Positions 9,069 through 18,646 of a stretch of 64,000 nt of DNA are shown piece after piece. Under the pieces are notes generated by a model. The model made no database searches. It had not been told where the DNA came from and saw only the letters and a list, made by a program, of their open reading frames with translations. This DNA is from Prorocentrum cordatum (Eukaryota; Sar; Dinophyceae; Prorocentrales; Prorocentraceae). Positions within the stretch are counted from its first letter, which is position 1, and every line of letters begins with the position of its first letter. The stretch spans positions 189,820 through 253,819 of the forward strand of contig CAUYUJ010014271.1 in assembly GCA_963575745.1 (NCBI GenBank), in the 5' to 3' direction. Position numbers and translations under genes: made by a program.

Positions 9069-10601
9069 TCTCTAGGATATCTTGTCGAAGATTCTTGCCC
9101 CTTTTGCGGCTGCCAGGATACCATCTTCCACCGGCTCTGGGAGTGCTCCCATGGACCTGTCGCCGAGCTTCGCGCTGAGTTAGTGGACGCCAGCATCGTC
9201 GAAGCAGCTTTGGCAGCTAAGGCGGCCGAGGACGACGTCTTCGTTTTCATCTCCGGGGCTTTTCGCCATCCTGCCGACTCCTACCCCCGTCCCCTCACGG
9301 AGTTCGACGATGGCCCTGTCCTTGTGTGGCACCGTGAAGATATCGTGAAATCGAATGGGCAGCGCCCCGGCACCGAGTTGTGGGGAAGCCTCTTCGTAGA
9401 CGGCTCGTGTGCCAGGCATCCCATCCGGGAGCTCAGTAGAGCTGCCAGCAGCGTCATCATGGTTGACGATGCTGGTGATCGCATCGCGGAGTTTCGTGCT
9501 CCGGTCTGGGCTCCGTATCCCCAGACACCCCAGAGTGCAGAGTTTAGCTGTTTCACTTGGGCGAATGTTTTGGCCTCAGATCGCATTTCTGTATATTCTG
9601 ATTGCGAAAATGTGGTCAAGCTAGCGTCTCGTCCTCGGGGCGAGCAGTTGTCGGGCAAGCGAGTTTACTCGGGTGCCTTCCTGCAGATTTTCGCACAGGG
9701 TGCTAAACCAGCGCCGTGTTTCAAGGTCGCCGCCCATCGCGTTATCGATGAGGCCGGGATCGACGTATCCGAACGCTGGAGGCGCATGGGCAACCATCAC
9801 GCCGACATCAGTGCGAAGCTGGCTGTCGATCTCCACCCGAGGGACCCCGTCAAGCTGGAGGCGGCGCACATGCTTGTCGAGCAAGCTCGTGCTACTCTTG
9901 CGCTCGCCGCCAATCTGCTCCATCTGTGGCCAGACATCGATTTGTCTTCGGCGGAGCGGGTTCCGTACCTTCCTGTTTCCCAGGAACCTGGCCATAGATG
10001 GGAGCGTTGGTCTGGCACCTGGCGTTGTGCCGTCTGCCTGCGGGGTTCACGAGCTTCGGAGCGCCCTGCGCCAGGCAGGTGCTCCGAGTTTTCGAAGCTC
10101 CACGCTGCCAGGCAGGACCAGCTCGAACATCGCACCATTGCGTTTGATTGCTCGGACGGCTCGGTTCTGTTCATTTGCACGCGCTGCAAGTGCCATTCGA
10201 ATGGGGCTTCGGTTCGGGGTCTCGGGGCGCGCTGCGAGCCCCCTCCCTCCCGGGCTGCTCACTATGGGTGGGAGGCTCTGTGCAAGGGCCGCCACCCGCA
10301 TTATAGCAAACAGAAGCTCGGCGTCACGGTGGAAACGAACAACCTGACGCGATGTTTTAATTCTCGATTTGATTTTCGAAGAGCGCCCCAGCCTCCTTCA
10401 ACAGGTACGGCGGTGGGCCCCTCTAGATTTTCTTACAACTGCCGCACTTCCCTCCATTGCGGCACGAGTTTAAACCTGCTACAAGCAGGCCTGCAGAGGA
10501 GTCGGGCGTTGAAAAAAAGAAAAAAATCATCCTCTTTTCCCCCTCCTCCTCCGCCTCCTCCTCCTCATCCTCCGCCTCCTCCTCTTCCTCGCATCGCATG
10601 A
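9069..10601 (+). CDS. Zinc finger-RNase H-Cys-rich C-terminus of retroelement 1
   Basis: The frame is open from directly after the stop at 9068. It begins with a finger CPFCGCQDTIFHRLWEC (about 9090-9140) that recurs in element 3. Counting from 9183, the RNase H catalytic set is complete: Asp73 in FVDGS, Glu120 in SAEF, Asp140 in YSD and Asp208 in GNHHAD. A helical region follows, then two Cys clusters (WRCAVCLRG...RC and FICTRCKCH...RC), ending with a GRHP motif shared with element 2. The last 40 codons or so after 10480 read through microsatellite DNA and are probably not part of the protein. RNase H would remove the RNA strand during reverse transcription. Confidence 0.8.
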   Translation, partial: SLGYLVEDSCPFCGCQDTIFHRLWECSHGPVAELRAELVDASIVEAALAAKAAEDDVFVFISGAFRHPADSYPRPLTEFDDGPVLVWHREDIVKSNGQRPGTELWGSLFVDGSCARHPIRELSRAASSVIMVDDAGDRIAEFRAPVWAPYPQTPQSAEFSCFTWANVLASDRISVYSDCENVVKLASRPRGEQLSGKRVYSGAFLQIFAQGAKPAPCFKVAAHRVIDEAGIDVSERWRRMGNHHADISAKLAVDLHPRDPVKLEAAHMLVEQARATLALAANLLHLWPDIDLSSAERVPYLPVSQEPGHRWERWSGTWRCAVCLRGSRASERPAPGRCSEFSKLHAARQDQLEHRTIAFDCSDGSVLFICTRCKCHSNGASVRGLGARCEPPPSRAAHYGWEALCKGRHPHYSKQKLGVTVETNNLTRCFNSRFDFRRAPQPPSTGTAVGPSRFSYNCRTSLHCGTSLNLLQAGLQRSRALKKRKKSSSFPPPPPPPPPHPPPPPLPRIA

Positions 10602-10915
10602 GGAGGTCCAGTCGAGCAGGACACAGTAGCGCGCACCCACGAATGAACGCAGCTCAAGACCGACCTGAAAAGGAAGAGGCGAAACAAAAAGAAAGAGAGA
10701 GAGAGAGAGAAGGTGGTGTCTTCTCCCCTATGTTTTTCTCTCCTCCTCCTCCTCCTCCTCCTCCTCTTCCTCCTCCTCCTCCTCTTCCTCATCCTCCTCC
10801 TGCTGCTCCTCCGTCTTCTCTTCCTGCTCCTCCTCCTGCTGCTCCTCCTCCTCCTGCTCCTCCTCCTCCTCCTCTACGTCCTCCTCCTCCTCCTCCTCCT
10901 CAGCCCTTCTGGCAC
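10500..10915. repeat. CTC/CCT microsatellites between the two retroelements
   Basis: Pyrimidine tracts at 10535-10592 and 10739-10905 (ctcctc, cttcctc, ctgctcct), with an (ag)n tract at 10693-10710. The poly-Leu or poly-Pro N-terminus of ORFs crossing here is an artefact. Confidence 0.9.
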
Positions 10916-11027
10916 AAGCAATTTGTGCTTGCGGATCCCGACACTTCAGAAGGGCTGGGGGTTCGCGAGCCTGGCTGCGAAGGTGGCCCAGGACGGCGCG
11001 CAGCGTGCTGTTCGGACGGGCCCAGCC

Positions 11028-12256
11028 ATGGCGCCTGGCCGCTCTGGTGGTCTTGCAGCTGCAGATCAGCGTACCTGGTTCTGCAGGTTCTGCATTCACC
11101 AGCGCACTGGTGAAAAGTTCTTCAACAAACCAGATCGCGACGTCTGCTACCAGTGCAGAAGGTCAAAAGGGGCGTGCTTCCACAGCTACAAGGAGCACAA
11201 GTCTCCCAGTGTCCGTGCTGGTCCTTCGGCCGACAAGGCGGCCCCGTGGAACCAGACTAAGCTGCAGCTCCAAGCAGCGCAGGACACCATCAAGAAGCTG
11301 GAGGCGCAGTTGCGTGAGCAGCGCGACAAGCCAGGAGTCAAGAGGGTCCGTTTTACAGACGAGGCCATGGACGTGGACGCTGGAGACGACGCTGGCACAT
11401 CTACCGCCAATGGTGGTCAATTTGATGAAGGAAAGGCTCGAACACGACTGGCCGAACTGGACAAGCAGCTGGACATGGCCAGCAAGTGCGAGGGCCTCGC
11501 TTGGGTCACGCTCGAAGCCAGCTTGGGGGCGGAACGTGAGGAGCTCCAGGCTGCTATCAACAAGCGGAAGCCTGCAGCAGCGAGGATGCTCAATCTCACT
11601 CGCAAGATCGAGGCTATGGGTGTCCAGATTGCAAAGCAGGAAAAAACATTGAGGACAAGCGTGTGCAGCTACAAAAGCTGCAAAATAAGATTGGTGAGTC
11701 TGAGAAAGCGGTGGCCGAAAAGAAAGTCAAGCTCGATGAGATGCGTGCGCAAGCCTTGGAGGTTGCACAAGCCTCAGTCAAGCCTCCTGGAGCTCCCAGT
11801 GAGGAAGGTGCTGGGCAGGTGGCAGCTATTGGGCTTGACGCTTCAAAGCTTGGACAAGTACTACGCGATCTTGGGGCAGGTGAGCATGCTGATAAGTTGG
11901 TGGAAGGTATCGCCAATCAGCTGCCTGCCATCATTGCCAATGCCCAGGTCACCGTCGTTGGCAGGGCTGGTCTTCCTGCTGCTGGTCCAGCTGATGATCC
12001 TGCCGCTCGTGCAGCACGTGAGCTACAAGCCAAGCGTGGTGCTGAAGCTGCTGAAGAGGCAGCTGCAAAACGGGCTGCTGAGGAGCAGGATGCCAGGGAC
12101 AAGGCCTTTAAGGAGGCCGGTGAGGCGGCGCTCTCCACGATGTTGGAAGCTGCTGGTGTGGAGCTGCCGGCTGAGAAGCCCGACCTCAGGGAGGCGGCGA
12201 AGAAGCTCTTGCAGTTCAGGCAGCAGACCAAGTTCGGCAGCTTCCAGGTGCATTAG
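11028..12256 (+). pseudogene. Gag-like protein of retroelement 2, -1 frame change near 11640
   Basis: The ATG at 11028 opens with MAPGRSGGLAAADQRTWFCR and a cluster FCRFC ... VCYQC ... GACF (CxxC-x17-CxxC plus Cys), which may bind zinc. Then come charged helical segments (KLQLQAAQDTIKKLEAQLRE). At the A6 run 11641-11646 the coding sense passes to the -1 frame and continues as KNIEDKRVQLQKLQNKIGE and a long Ala/Glu/Lys coiled coil (AAEEAAAKRAAEEQDARDKA) to a stop at 12256. About 409 residues if joined. The N-terminal finger and coiled coil suggest an RNA-binding, self-assembling particle protein. A simple indel is the likeliest cause of the frame change. Confidence 0.6.
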
Positions 12257-14654
12257 GAGATGCAGTTCATACGTGAAGATTGTTATGGTACTGGCATTGA
12301 TCATGGCGTCGAATCTTGGAGGAAATTGTTTGGATTTGAAGAGCTCGGTAGTCTCTTCTTCCAGGCAGGCAATGTTTTATGATGGGTCCAGTAGAAGTTC
12401 GAGTTCGGCTACATCATTGGGCGGATCTTGTGCTGCAGCTGGAGAGTACAGTGATGTGAATCAAGCCAGAAAGGAAGCTGGCGGTAACACCATGAATGGA
12501 CGCATTACCACAGTCAACACTGATGCTTCTGGGCCCTTGCTGCAGTATCTTGAACAAGCGCGTGATGCCGCAATATTGGTTCAAGAGCACAAGGCGGATC
12601 ACCAGATGCTTCCTAAGCTCCAGCAGCAGATCCAGGACATTGGTTACCATGGTGTGCATGCAGCAGCTGAGCGTGCTGAAGCAGACGGCCTCAGCTCGGG
12701 CGTGGCGGTGTTGGTGCCGACCTTTGTGATGATCACGGCGCCGCCACTGTTATCGTCGCCAACGTTGTGGCCAACAAGAGCGGTGGCTGCACAGGTCAAC
12801 TGGGGCTGTAAAGGCGGGGTTGTTCTTGTATCGCTCTATATCGAAGACTCGGTTGGAATCTATGTCTACAACCAGCCCATATTATATAAGTTGGCAAAGT
12901 ATCTTGGCAGGCTTAACTCTCTTTCGGGACCATGGGTGGTGGGAGGTGATTGGAATCTTGAGTCGTATCAGCTTCGTGGGCAGCAATGGCTTGATCAGAT
13001 TCAGGCGATGTTTTTGGTACCTGTTGGTGCTACGTGCAGAGTTCACAAAGAAGCTGATGGTCGTACTTATGATTGGTTTCTTCTTAGTCAGGCGCTGGCT
13101 TCGCGAGCTGGTGCCCCCATGATCTTGGGTGACAAGGTTCTACCCACGCATTCGCCTGTGGCCATTCCACTTGCAAAGACAGATGATGATATATGGTTGC
13201 GCTTGCCTGTTGAACCTCGTCAGCTCTCGAAAGGACCAAATGTTGGCTGTTCCATGTATCCTGTGAATTGGGCGCCAGTCATGAGGGCGATAGAGGATGT
13301 TGGCGGGCAGGCCTCATTGCAGCACGCATGGGATATGACTTTGATGGCAGTTGAGCAGGAATTGTGTGCACGGCATGACAAGGTAGGAGCCGGTCATGAG
13401 AGATACCTTGGAAGAGGAGGACCAGTGCAGACTAAGTATGTCAAGGCGCAATGGAATCCGCGACAGGTGCGACTACAGCATGGGCCGCGACTTCGAGCTT
13501 GGCTTCAGGCTGCGCGCTGGGCTAAGCATCTTATGAAAGTGCGGGCCTTTTGGTGCAAGGTGGTTGGGGCGTTCAAGCTTGAGGGTAGGAGTGCTGGCAA
13601 TTTTTACCTTCCTGACTACGCGAGTCCGCGCTCTGACAAGGCCGTGGCATCGGAGACTACGAATGAAGAAATGGAGGAGGCTTGGCAGAAGGTCCAAGCC
13701 ATAATACCACACTTGCGACCTAAGTCTCGGCGCGCGGGGGTGAAGTCGGAGAAAACGCTGTCAGAACAGTTGAAAGGTGAACAACAGTCTGCACAACCAC
13801 GTGAAAGTTGTGAAGAAAATCTTAGATCTCACAAGCTGCTCGAACCAGCTGCAAGATTGGCGAGATCACTTGTTGATGTGGTCCACTTCTTGAAGAAGGT
13901 GCACAATGCGCAGGACACGCTGCAGCAGCTGGATGATTGGGCAGTTGATTTGCCTTCTGGCGATTTCACTATGATGGTCAGACCTGGTTTTCTGATATTG
14001 GCATTCAAGATTGTGGAAGTTGCTGATGATATGATGGTGGTGCATCAGAAGGAGGCTGGCAAATCTTGGCATTCATGGGTCAGGTCTGCTTTTGAGAAAG
14101 GAGCTGGTGCTGCATATCGAGCGTCGAAGGCGAAGGCACTGGAAGCTGCTGTCACTCACACTGACAACTCTCAGCCGTACCAACTTGTTGACAGAGAGCT
14201 TGAGTGCTGGAGTGAGGTATGGAGTTGTCATGAGGTGGTGAGCAACAGGATGCCTGCCGATTATCAGAGCTGGGATCTGCTACCGAAGCTGCGGCCTGAG
14301 GACCTTCAGGATGCGGCGCTTGCCTTTCCATGGAAAGCGTCGGCCGGCCCCAAGCGACTGCATCCTCGCGCTTTCTGGTATCTTTCGCAGCCAGGCCTGC
14401 TTGCTCTTGCGGCTCTTTTTACGATGTGCGAGCATATGTTGATGTGGCCGTCTGACAGAATAGTCAATGAGATGGTCAGACTAGCCAAACCTGATGGGGG
14501 GAACACGTCTTATCACCTTGGTCGGGTCGCTAGTCCGTCTTTGGTCCCGAGCTCGCCGACCGATTTCCAGAAGGTGGATTCGAGATCATGGTGGCAGGTG
14601 TATTTGGGGCAACCGACGCGGCTACTCATCCAGCTTCTCGGCTTACGAGCATAA
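12257..14654 (+). CDS. Endonuclease and N-terminal RT of retroelement 2
   Basis: Recognisable protein starts near 12494 (GRITTVNTDASGPLLQYLEQ). It has the endonuclease/exonuclease/phosphatase signature: catalytic Glu in VQEHK (about 12575), GGDWN (about 12945), a Tyr-Asp pair in TYDWFLLS (about 13065) and a terminal His in THSPVAIP (about 13150). A 350-residue linker leads to the start of RT (KASAGPKRLHPRAFWYLS, then EMVRLAKPDGG at about 14470-14500). After the G6 run near 14496 the true frame shifts, so the last 50 codons are shadow. The frame is also open upstream over the gag coding region, which I take as chance. The endonuclease would nick the target DNA to prime reverse transcription. 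Confidence 0.75.
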
Positions 14655-15441
14655 TTTACAAGCCGAAATAGCTGATCGACTAGGTGAATCTTCAATCACA
14701 GTATTTTTAGATATGTGGAAATGTTTTGAGACGGTTATGTATGACGCCCTCACCATAGAGGCTCGGTCCATGCAGTTCCCCATGGGGCTCCTCTGGGTGC
14801 TCTTGGACTCGTACTCACAACATAGAGTTATTCGGGCTTTTGGGTGCTGGAGCAAATCGTTTCGGGCTCTGCAGGGTATACTTGCGGGATGTACTCATGC
14901 TACTATTCTGCCGTCTATCTTGACATATAGAGCTGTCCATAAAGTGACCCAGGTGAGCCCCAACGTGCACCCCAGGGCCTTGGTAGATGACTCCACCCTT
15001 CAGTGGACTGGGCCCAAGGAGGACGCCGCTCATGAGTTGTTCAAGGGGGTCCAGAGCTTCGTGAAGGACACGTCCAGGCTTGGTCTCTTGCTCCAGGTCA
15101 AAAAGTCTGGGCGGGTGGCTACGGCTGCATCGGCTAGGCATGCGTTTGGAAGGCTTGCTCAGAACATCCACTTGAAGGCGAAGTCTTGGGTGAGGAATCT
15201 GGGGCATGAGCTCAGTGGGCCCAGGCCGACCAGAAAGCAAGCCAAAGCCAGGTTGACGCAGCTAGCAGATAGGCTACCCAGATTAAAGATGTTGAGACGT
15301 GGAGCTAGTAATCGAGTGACGGCTTTATGTCGGACAGGTCTCATGCGGGCTGCTGCTCATGGAGCCACAGTCTCAGGTGTCAACAACAGTGAGCTGGCCA
15401 AGCTGCAGCAGACGGCAGCTATGTTGGCGGGGCGGTCTTAG
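14494..15441 (+). CDS. RT palm and thumb of retroelement 2
   Basis: Continues the RT from the previous ORF in the +1 frame (LVRLWSRARRPISRRW). Motif A is VFLDMWKCFE at 14701. Motif B is QGILAGCTHATIL around 14871. The catalytic box is RALVDDSTLQW around 14976, so the usual aromatic residue is replaced by Leu before VDD. The thumb runs to 15441, where the frame breaks again. The catalytic Asp residues are intact. Confidence 0.75.
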   Translation: MGGTRLITLVGSLVRLWSRARRPISRRWIRDHGGRCIWGNRRGYSSSFSAYEHNLQAEIADRLGESSITVFLDMWKCFETVMYDALTIEARSMQFPMGLLWVLLDSYSQHRVIRAFGCWSKSFRALQGILAGCTHATILPSILTYRAVHKVTQVSPNVHPRALVDDSTLQWTGPKEDAAHELFKGVQSFVKDTSRLGLLLQVKKSGRVATAASARHAFGRLAQNIHLKAKSWVRNLGHELSGPRPTRKQAKARLTQLADRLPRLKMLRRGASNRVTALCRTGLMRAAAHGATVSGVNNSELAKLQQTAAMLAGRS

Positions 15442-16139
15442 TAAGTCTTCCTCCCTCACGCTTGTACTTGCCACACAGGCTGACGCCAAATACGACCCCA
15501 TATATGATTCTACATTGGATCCAATGCGGGCTTATGCGTCGTTCATCTGGGATCAGAGGGTTAGTCTTGGGAGGCTTCAGAGGGCGTGGCAGAAAGTTCG
15601 AGACAGTTGTTCGTCACGGCCTTCCTGGGCATCAGCCAAAGGTCCAATCACAGTGCTTATGCTAACGCTGGCAAGGATAGGCTGGGATATGCTTTCTTGG
15701 CCACCACTTTGATATTCTCCGTCGTCCTCCACGCTCGGTCGTGACACTTGTGCGCCAAGGAATCGAGCGATGGCAATCTCAACAGATTCCTGAACATCAC
15801 AAGGAGGTACGTGTAGGAGGAGAGAACATCTGGACGAGGGTGCTCAGGAAGTGCGTTGGGGGAGGTAAGGCAGTGATTAAGAATGAGAGATTCGCTGGTG
15901 CACTTCGTTCGCTGTGGTCAGGTGCGCCATGGTCACGGGGCCGTTTTGCACGTGCTGGCTATCGAATAGATCCTGCCTTTTGCTGGTGCTCGGCCGACAT
16001 GGCCACCATCGGGCACGAGTTCTACGAGTGTCCTGAATTTTATCATGTGCATGATGATCCCGATCTCGATTGGGATCCAGATCTTAACTATGTGCGCTCT
16101 TATCTTAGTGATAAAGGGCAACCAGGTGGAAGACAGTAA
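15359..16139 (+). pseudogene. RT-RNase H linker with Cys/His finger, two frames
   Basis: Frame 2 (to 15712) gives DAKYDPIYDSTLDPMRAYAS and ARIGWDMLSW. After a break, frame 0 (15741-16139) gives NERFAGALRSLWSGAPWSRG and a finger CWCSADMATIGHEFYEC at about 15980-16030. The finger corresponds in position to CPFCGCQDTIFHRLWEC of element 1. A TAA at 16137-16139 separates it from the RNase H ORF in the same frame. Confidence 0.6.
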
Positions 16140-16169
16140 GACTATGACTACCTTGAGACCTCGGTTGGG

Positions 16170-17276
16170 ATGCCCATCAGCCCTCTGGTTCCTCCGTATG
16201 TGGATGATAAGCTGGAGCTCTCTTTCTGGGGAGATTGGGAATCTGTTCGGGGTTCTTGGGGTGGGGTAAGCTATACTGATGGGTCTGGGATGGCCCCCAG
16301 TTGGCCAGGGCTAAGGAGAAGCGGTTGGTCAGTAGTTCAACTTGGGGACAATGGGATGCCCATGAGAGCCTTGTTTGGACCACTATGGGGGCCTATGCAG
16401 ACTGTGGGAAGAGCTGAACGAATTGCTGTCCTTCAAGCCCTCCGCCATTTGCCGCATGTCAATTTGCTTGTGTCAGACCTCCTGGGTCTCGTTAAAGAAG
16501 CAGACAGCTGGTCACCTGAACTTGCTGATGCTCAAGCGGCCTATGCCGATATCTGGCGATCCATCCTGGCAAGGTATCCTTCTTTTTTGCGGTGCCCAGC
16601 GCACCTCACAGATGATGAATATGTCGACTGTGCTGAGGGAAAGAATTTGCCATGGGAGTTTGTCATGGGCAATCGCTGGGCATATTGTTTTGCTAAGCGA
16701 GGCGCCCTTGAACACGCTCAACCTGATGCGGTGGTCAAATACTTTGAGGCTCGGCTTCAGGATGCAAAGGTACAGGCGAAGTTCTTTTCTTGGGCAGCGG
16801 CCAAGATGGCTGCACGAGATCAACTGAGCGATCGTCCTGAGCAACTCCTGAGGGTCCCTCTGTACAATGTGCCCTGTGTAGCTCTGACTGGACATAACAT
16901 GGTAGCTAGGTCTCCCCAAGTCTTTCAGTGTAGAAAATGTCTTGCGGTAGCCCGAACGCAGGCCAGTCTTGGGAAGCTCTTGGGAACTGAATGTAAACCG
17001 ACGGCCCAAGAGAGGCTGAAGGCACGTGCGGACCAGCAGCTCCAACGAGCTCCGCTTATGAGAGCTCACGCTGTGAATATTGCCCTGCATGGGGCTGCGA
17101 TTTTGAAGGTGTACGCTTGCCACAGGACGTCCAGGGTGCTTCTGGATCTGCGGGGCCCCAGTCTGCCGCCGATGAAGAGATCGTCGAGCTCCAGGGCACC
17201 AGGTCTTGGTGCTGCCGTGGGCGATGGTTTGCACGCGTTGTGGCTCCTACCAAGCGTCTCGTGGCAAAGTAGCTAA
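16170..17276 (+). CDS. RNase H domain of retroelement 2, last catalytic residue lost
   Basis: The fold is recognisable from SYTDGSG (about 16270), AERIAVLQALR (about 16415), LLVSDLLGLVKEA (about 16470) and GNRWAYCFAKRGA (about 16668). The first three acidic residues are present. The fourth position, Asp in the family pattern GNxxAD, is Tyr (codon TAT 16683-16685). A helical region and a Cys pair (FQCRKCLAVA ... TEC) follow. The last 20 codons after about 17220 are out of frame. Without the last Asp the enzyme is expected to be weak or dead. Confidence 0.75.
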   Translation: MPISPLVPPYVDDKLELSFWGDWESVRGSWGGVSYTDGSGMAPSWPGLRRSGWSVVQLGDNGMPMRALFGPLWGPMQTVGRAERIAVLQALRHLPHVNLLVSDLLGLVKEADSWSPELADAQAAYADIWRSILARYPSFLRCPAHLTDDEYVDCAEGKNLPWEFVMGNRWAYCFAKRGALEHAQPDAVVKYFEARLQDAKVQAKFFSWAAAKMAARDQLSDRPEQLLRVPLYNVPCVALTGHNMVARSPQVFQCRKCLAVARTQASLGKLLGTECKPTAQERLKARADQQLQRAPLMRAHAVNIALHGAAILKVYACHRTSRVLLDLRGPSLPPMKRSSSSRAPGLGAAVGDGLHALWLLPSVSWQSS

Positions 17277-17406
17277 CTGTAAGCTGCAAGCGGAATGTCT
17301 CGGGGCGTCGGAGCACGGGCTGACCAGATATCGGCAGACATATGCCATTTCTGCCATCAAGGCTGGTCGCCACCCTAAGACAGGCACGTCTTTCAGACCC
17401 GTCTAA
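17206..17406 (+). pseudogene. C-terminal Cys cluster of retroelement 2
   Basis: VCTRCGSYQASRGKVANC, then ECLGASEHGL and KAGRHPKTG, match the end of element 1 (ICTRCKCHS ... GARCEPP ... KGRHPHYS). This is the true C-terminus, displaced by one frameshift from the RNase H ORF. Confidence 0.6.
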
Positions 17407-17946
17407 CTTTCTCAAGTAAGGCCCGTGCTCCCGTCCCTCGGTTGCACGACGCGGTCTTGCGCTGGTCCTCCTCCTCCTCCTCCTCCTCTTCCTCCTTTTC
17501 CTCCTCTTCCTCCTCTTCTTCCTCCTCCTCCTCCTCCCTCCACCGCCCGCCCCAGGTCCCGAGCTTGCCGTAGGGTCATCAGCTCGCCGTTGTCGTTTTG
17601 TCGTCGTGGTCGTCGTAGTCGTCGTCCTTCTGGGTCGGCGGCGCAGGCCGTCAGGCCTTCAGAATATGCGCCGCGCTGGGGCGGGAGCGCTTTCAGGCGA
17701 AACCTGCGCGGCGCCGAAACGAAAACAACATCTTCGTCCGCTCGAGCGTCGAAGAGCTGGCGTGCGAAGGAACGTGCGCCGCGCCAGAGCGGGAGCTCAA
17801 CTCTCTGGGGAAGTAACGGCGCCGCGGCGACAGCGACGTTTCGCCCTTTCGCGCGGGATGTGCGCCCCGTCCCATTCCAGCCGCACAGTCTGCGACGCAG
17901 ACGACAGAACGTCCATGAAGAGAGCAAACGTGCGCAAACCTTGTGA
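17407..17946. repeat. CTC tract and GC-rich DNA, no gene
   Basis: (ctcctc/cttcctc)n at 17467-17545, then gtcgtcgtcg-type sequence and two gcgccgcgc-containing segments (17665-17860) that loosely resemble the 83-bp repeat. No motif-bearing ORF. Confidence 0.6.
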
Positions 17947-18246
17947 TGCTTTGAACCAGAAAGATGGACCTCCCTGGGTGGGCCGGCTTTTCAGCCGGTC
18001 AGGTGGCAGTTCGAGACTACAGGAAGGAGGCGAAGGAGGAGGAGGGAGGAGGATGAGGACTCCAGTGTCTTGTTGAAGCCCTTGGGTCGGCGTAACCCTG
18101 AGGCGGAGGAGGAAGAGGAGGAGGACGAGGATGAGGAGTTGTTTTTCATTCCAGCCTCATGCGGAGTTGAGCAGCTTATCTCAAGACCCTACTCTTCTAG
18201 GTCTGGGTCTGAGGCTTGGCAAGCTTGGAAGTGCCTGGAGGTGTAA
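17947..18246 (+). other. Open 100-codon acidic stretch, unassigned
   Basis: After a TGA at 17944-17946 the frame stays open to TAA 18244-18246 without a methionine. It reads FEPERWTSLGGPAFQPVRW, an Arg/Glu-rich stretch, then ELFFIPASCGVEQLISRPYS and GSEAWQAWKCLEV. The ends look protein-like while the middle is a GAG microsatellite. It could be an exon fragment or chance; no family recognised. Confidence 0.2.
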
Positions 18247-18646
18247 CCTCCTTGGCTGCTGCTTGTCATGGTGATTCAATGCTTTACTCTACGTGCGGCA
18301 CACCCGATGTCTGAGCTCGCGCATGGCACAACCGCGCTATTCAGGGCAAACATCTCCGCTCAAACTGACCGGGTCAATCGCGCCCATCATCCCCGCGCCG
18401 GTGCATCTATAGCACGTCCAATAAGTTCGAGAACTAGCGCTGTGCGTCAAGGAGGCTGGCCAAACGCAGGACTCGAAGGGGACTGGTGTCAAGCGACCGC
18501 CACTGCTCCACATGGAAATTTGCGGTCGCAAGGTCGTCCAAAACTGCACTTAGGTACGAGGCCGCCCAGACGCACGCCTCCAGCTCTACCGCAGCAAACG
18601 TGGCCGGCCGCCGTAACCGTGGCCCCCGCACATATGTGAGTCCAAT
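18247..18646. other. No gene recognised
   Basis: Ordinary-complexity sequence with only short ORFs on both strands and no repeat seen. Confidence 0.5.

Larger units (their letters stand above)
7246..10400 (+). mobile_element. Retroelement 1: non-LTR-like RT-zinc finger-RNase H element, 5' truncated
   Basis: In order the plus strand encodes a reverse transcriptase, a thumb/connection region, a Cys/His finger, an RNase H domain and a Cys-rich C-terminus. No endonuclease or gag is visible upstream. Coding similarity to element 3 (minus strand, 37.7-40.9 kb) starts around 7264, where SDGCILSDPLSLLQSEGD matches ADGQVIADPLALLRQEGK of element 3. The coding frame is broken near 8570 and by one stop at 9066-9068. 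No poly(A) or target-site duplication was found. It lies inside the NCX intron, antisense to that gene. Confidence 0.85.
11028..17406 (+). mobile_element. Retroelement 2: gag-endonuclease-RT-RNase H element, frame-broken
   Basis: A nearly full-length non-LTR-type element: a gag-like protein with a Cys cluster and coiled coil, an apurinic-type endonuclease, RT, a Cys/His finger, RNase H and a C-terminal Cys cluster. It differs from element 1 in having an endonuclease and in its catalytic box (LVDD rather than YIDD), but the two share domain order and the C-terminal finger. Frame changes occur near 11640, 14495, 15440, 15715 and 17230, plus an in-frame stop at 16137-16139, so it is inactive as read. 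It lies inside the NCX intron, antisense to the gene. Confidence 0.85.

Noticed and set aside
11640-11656. Programmed -1 frameshift site in gag of element 2
   Set aside because: The heptamer AAAAAAC is out of phase for slippage from the gag frame and no pseudoknot was evident. An indel in the A run fits better given other breaks in the element.
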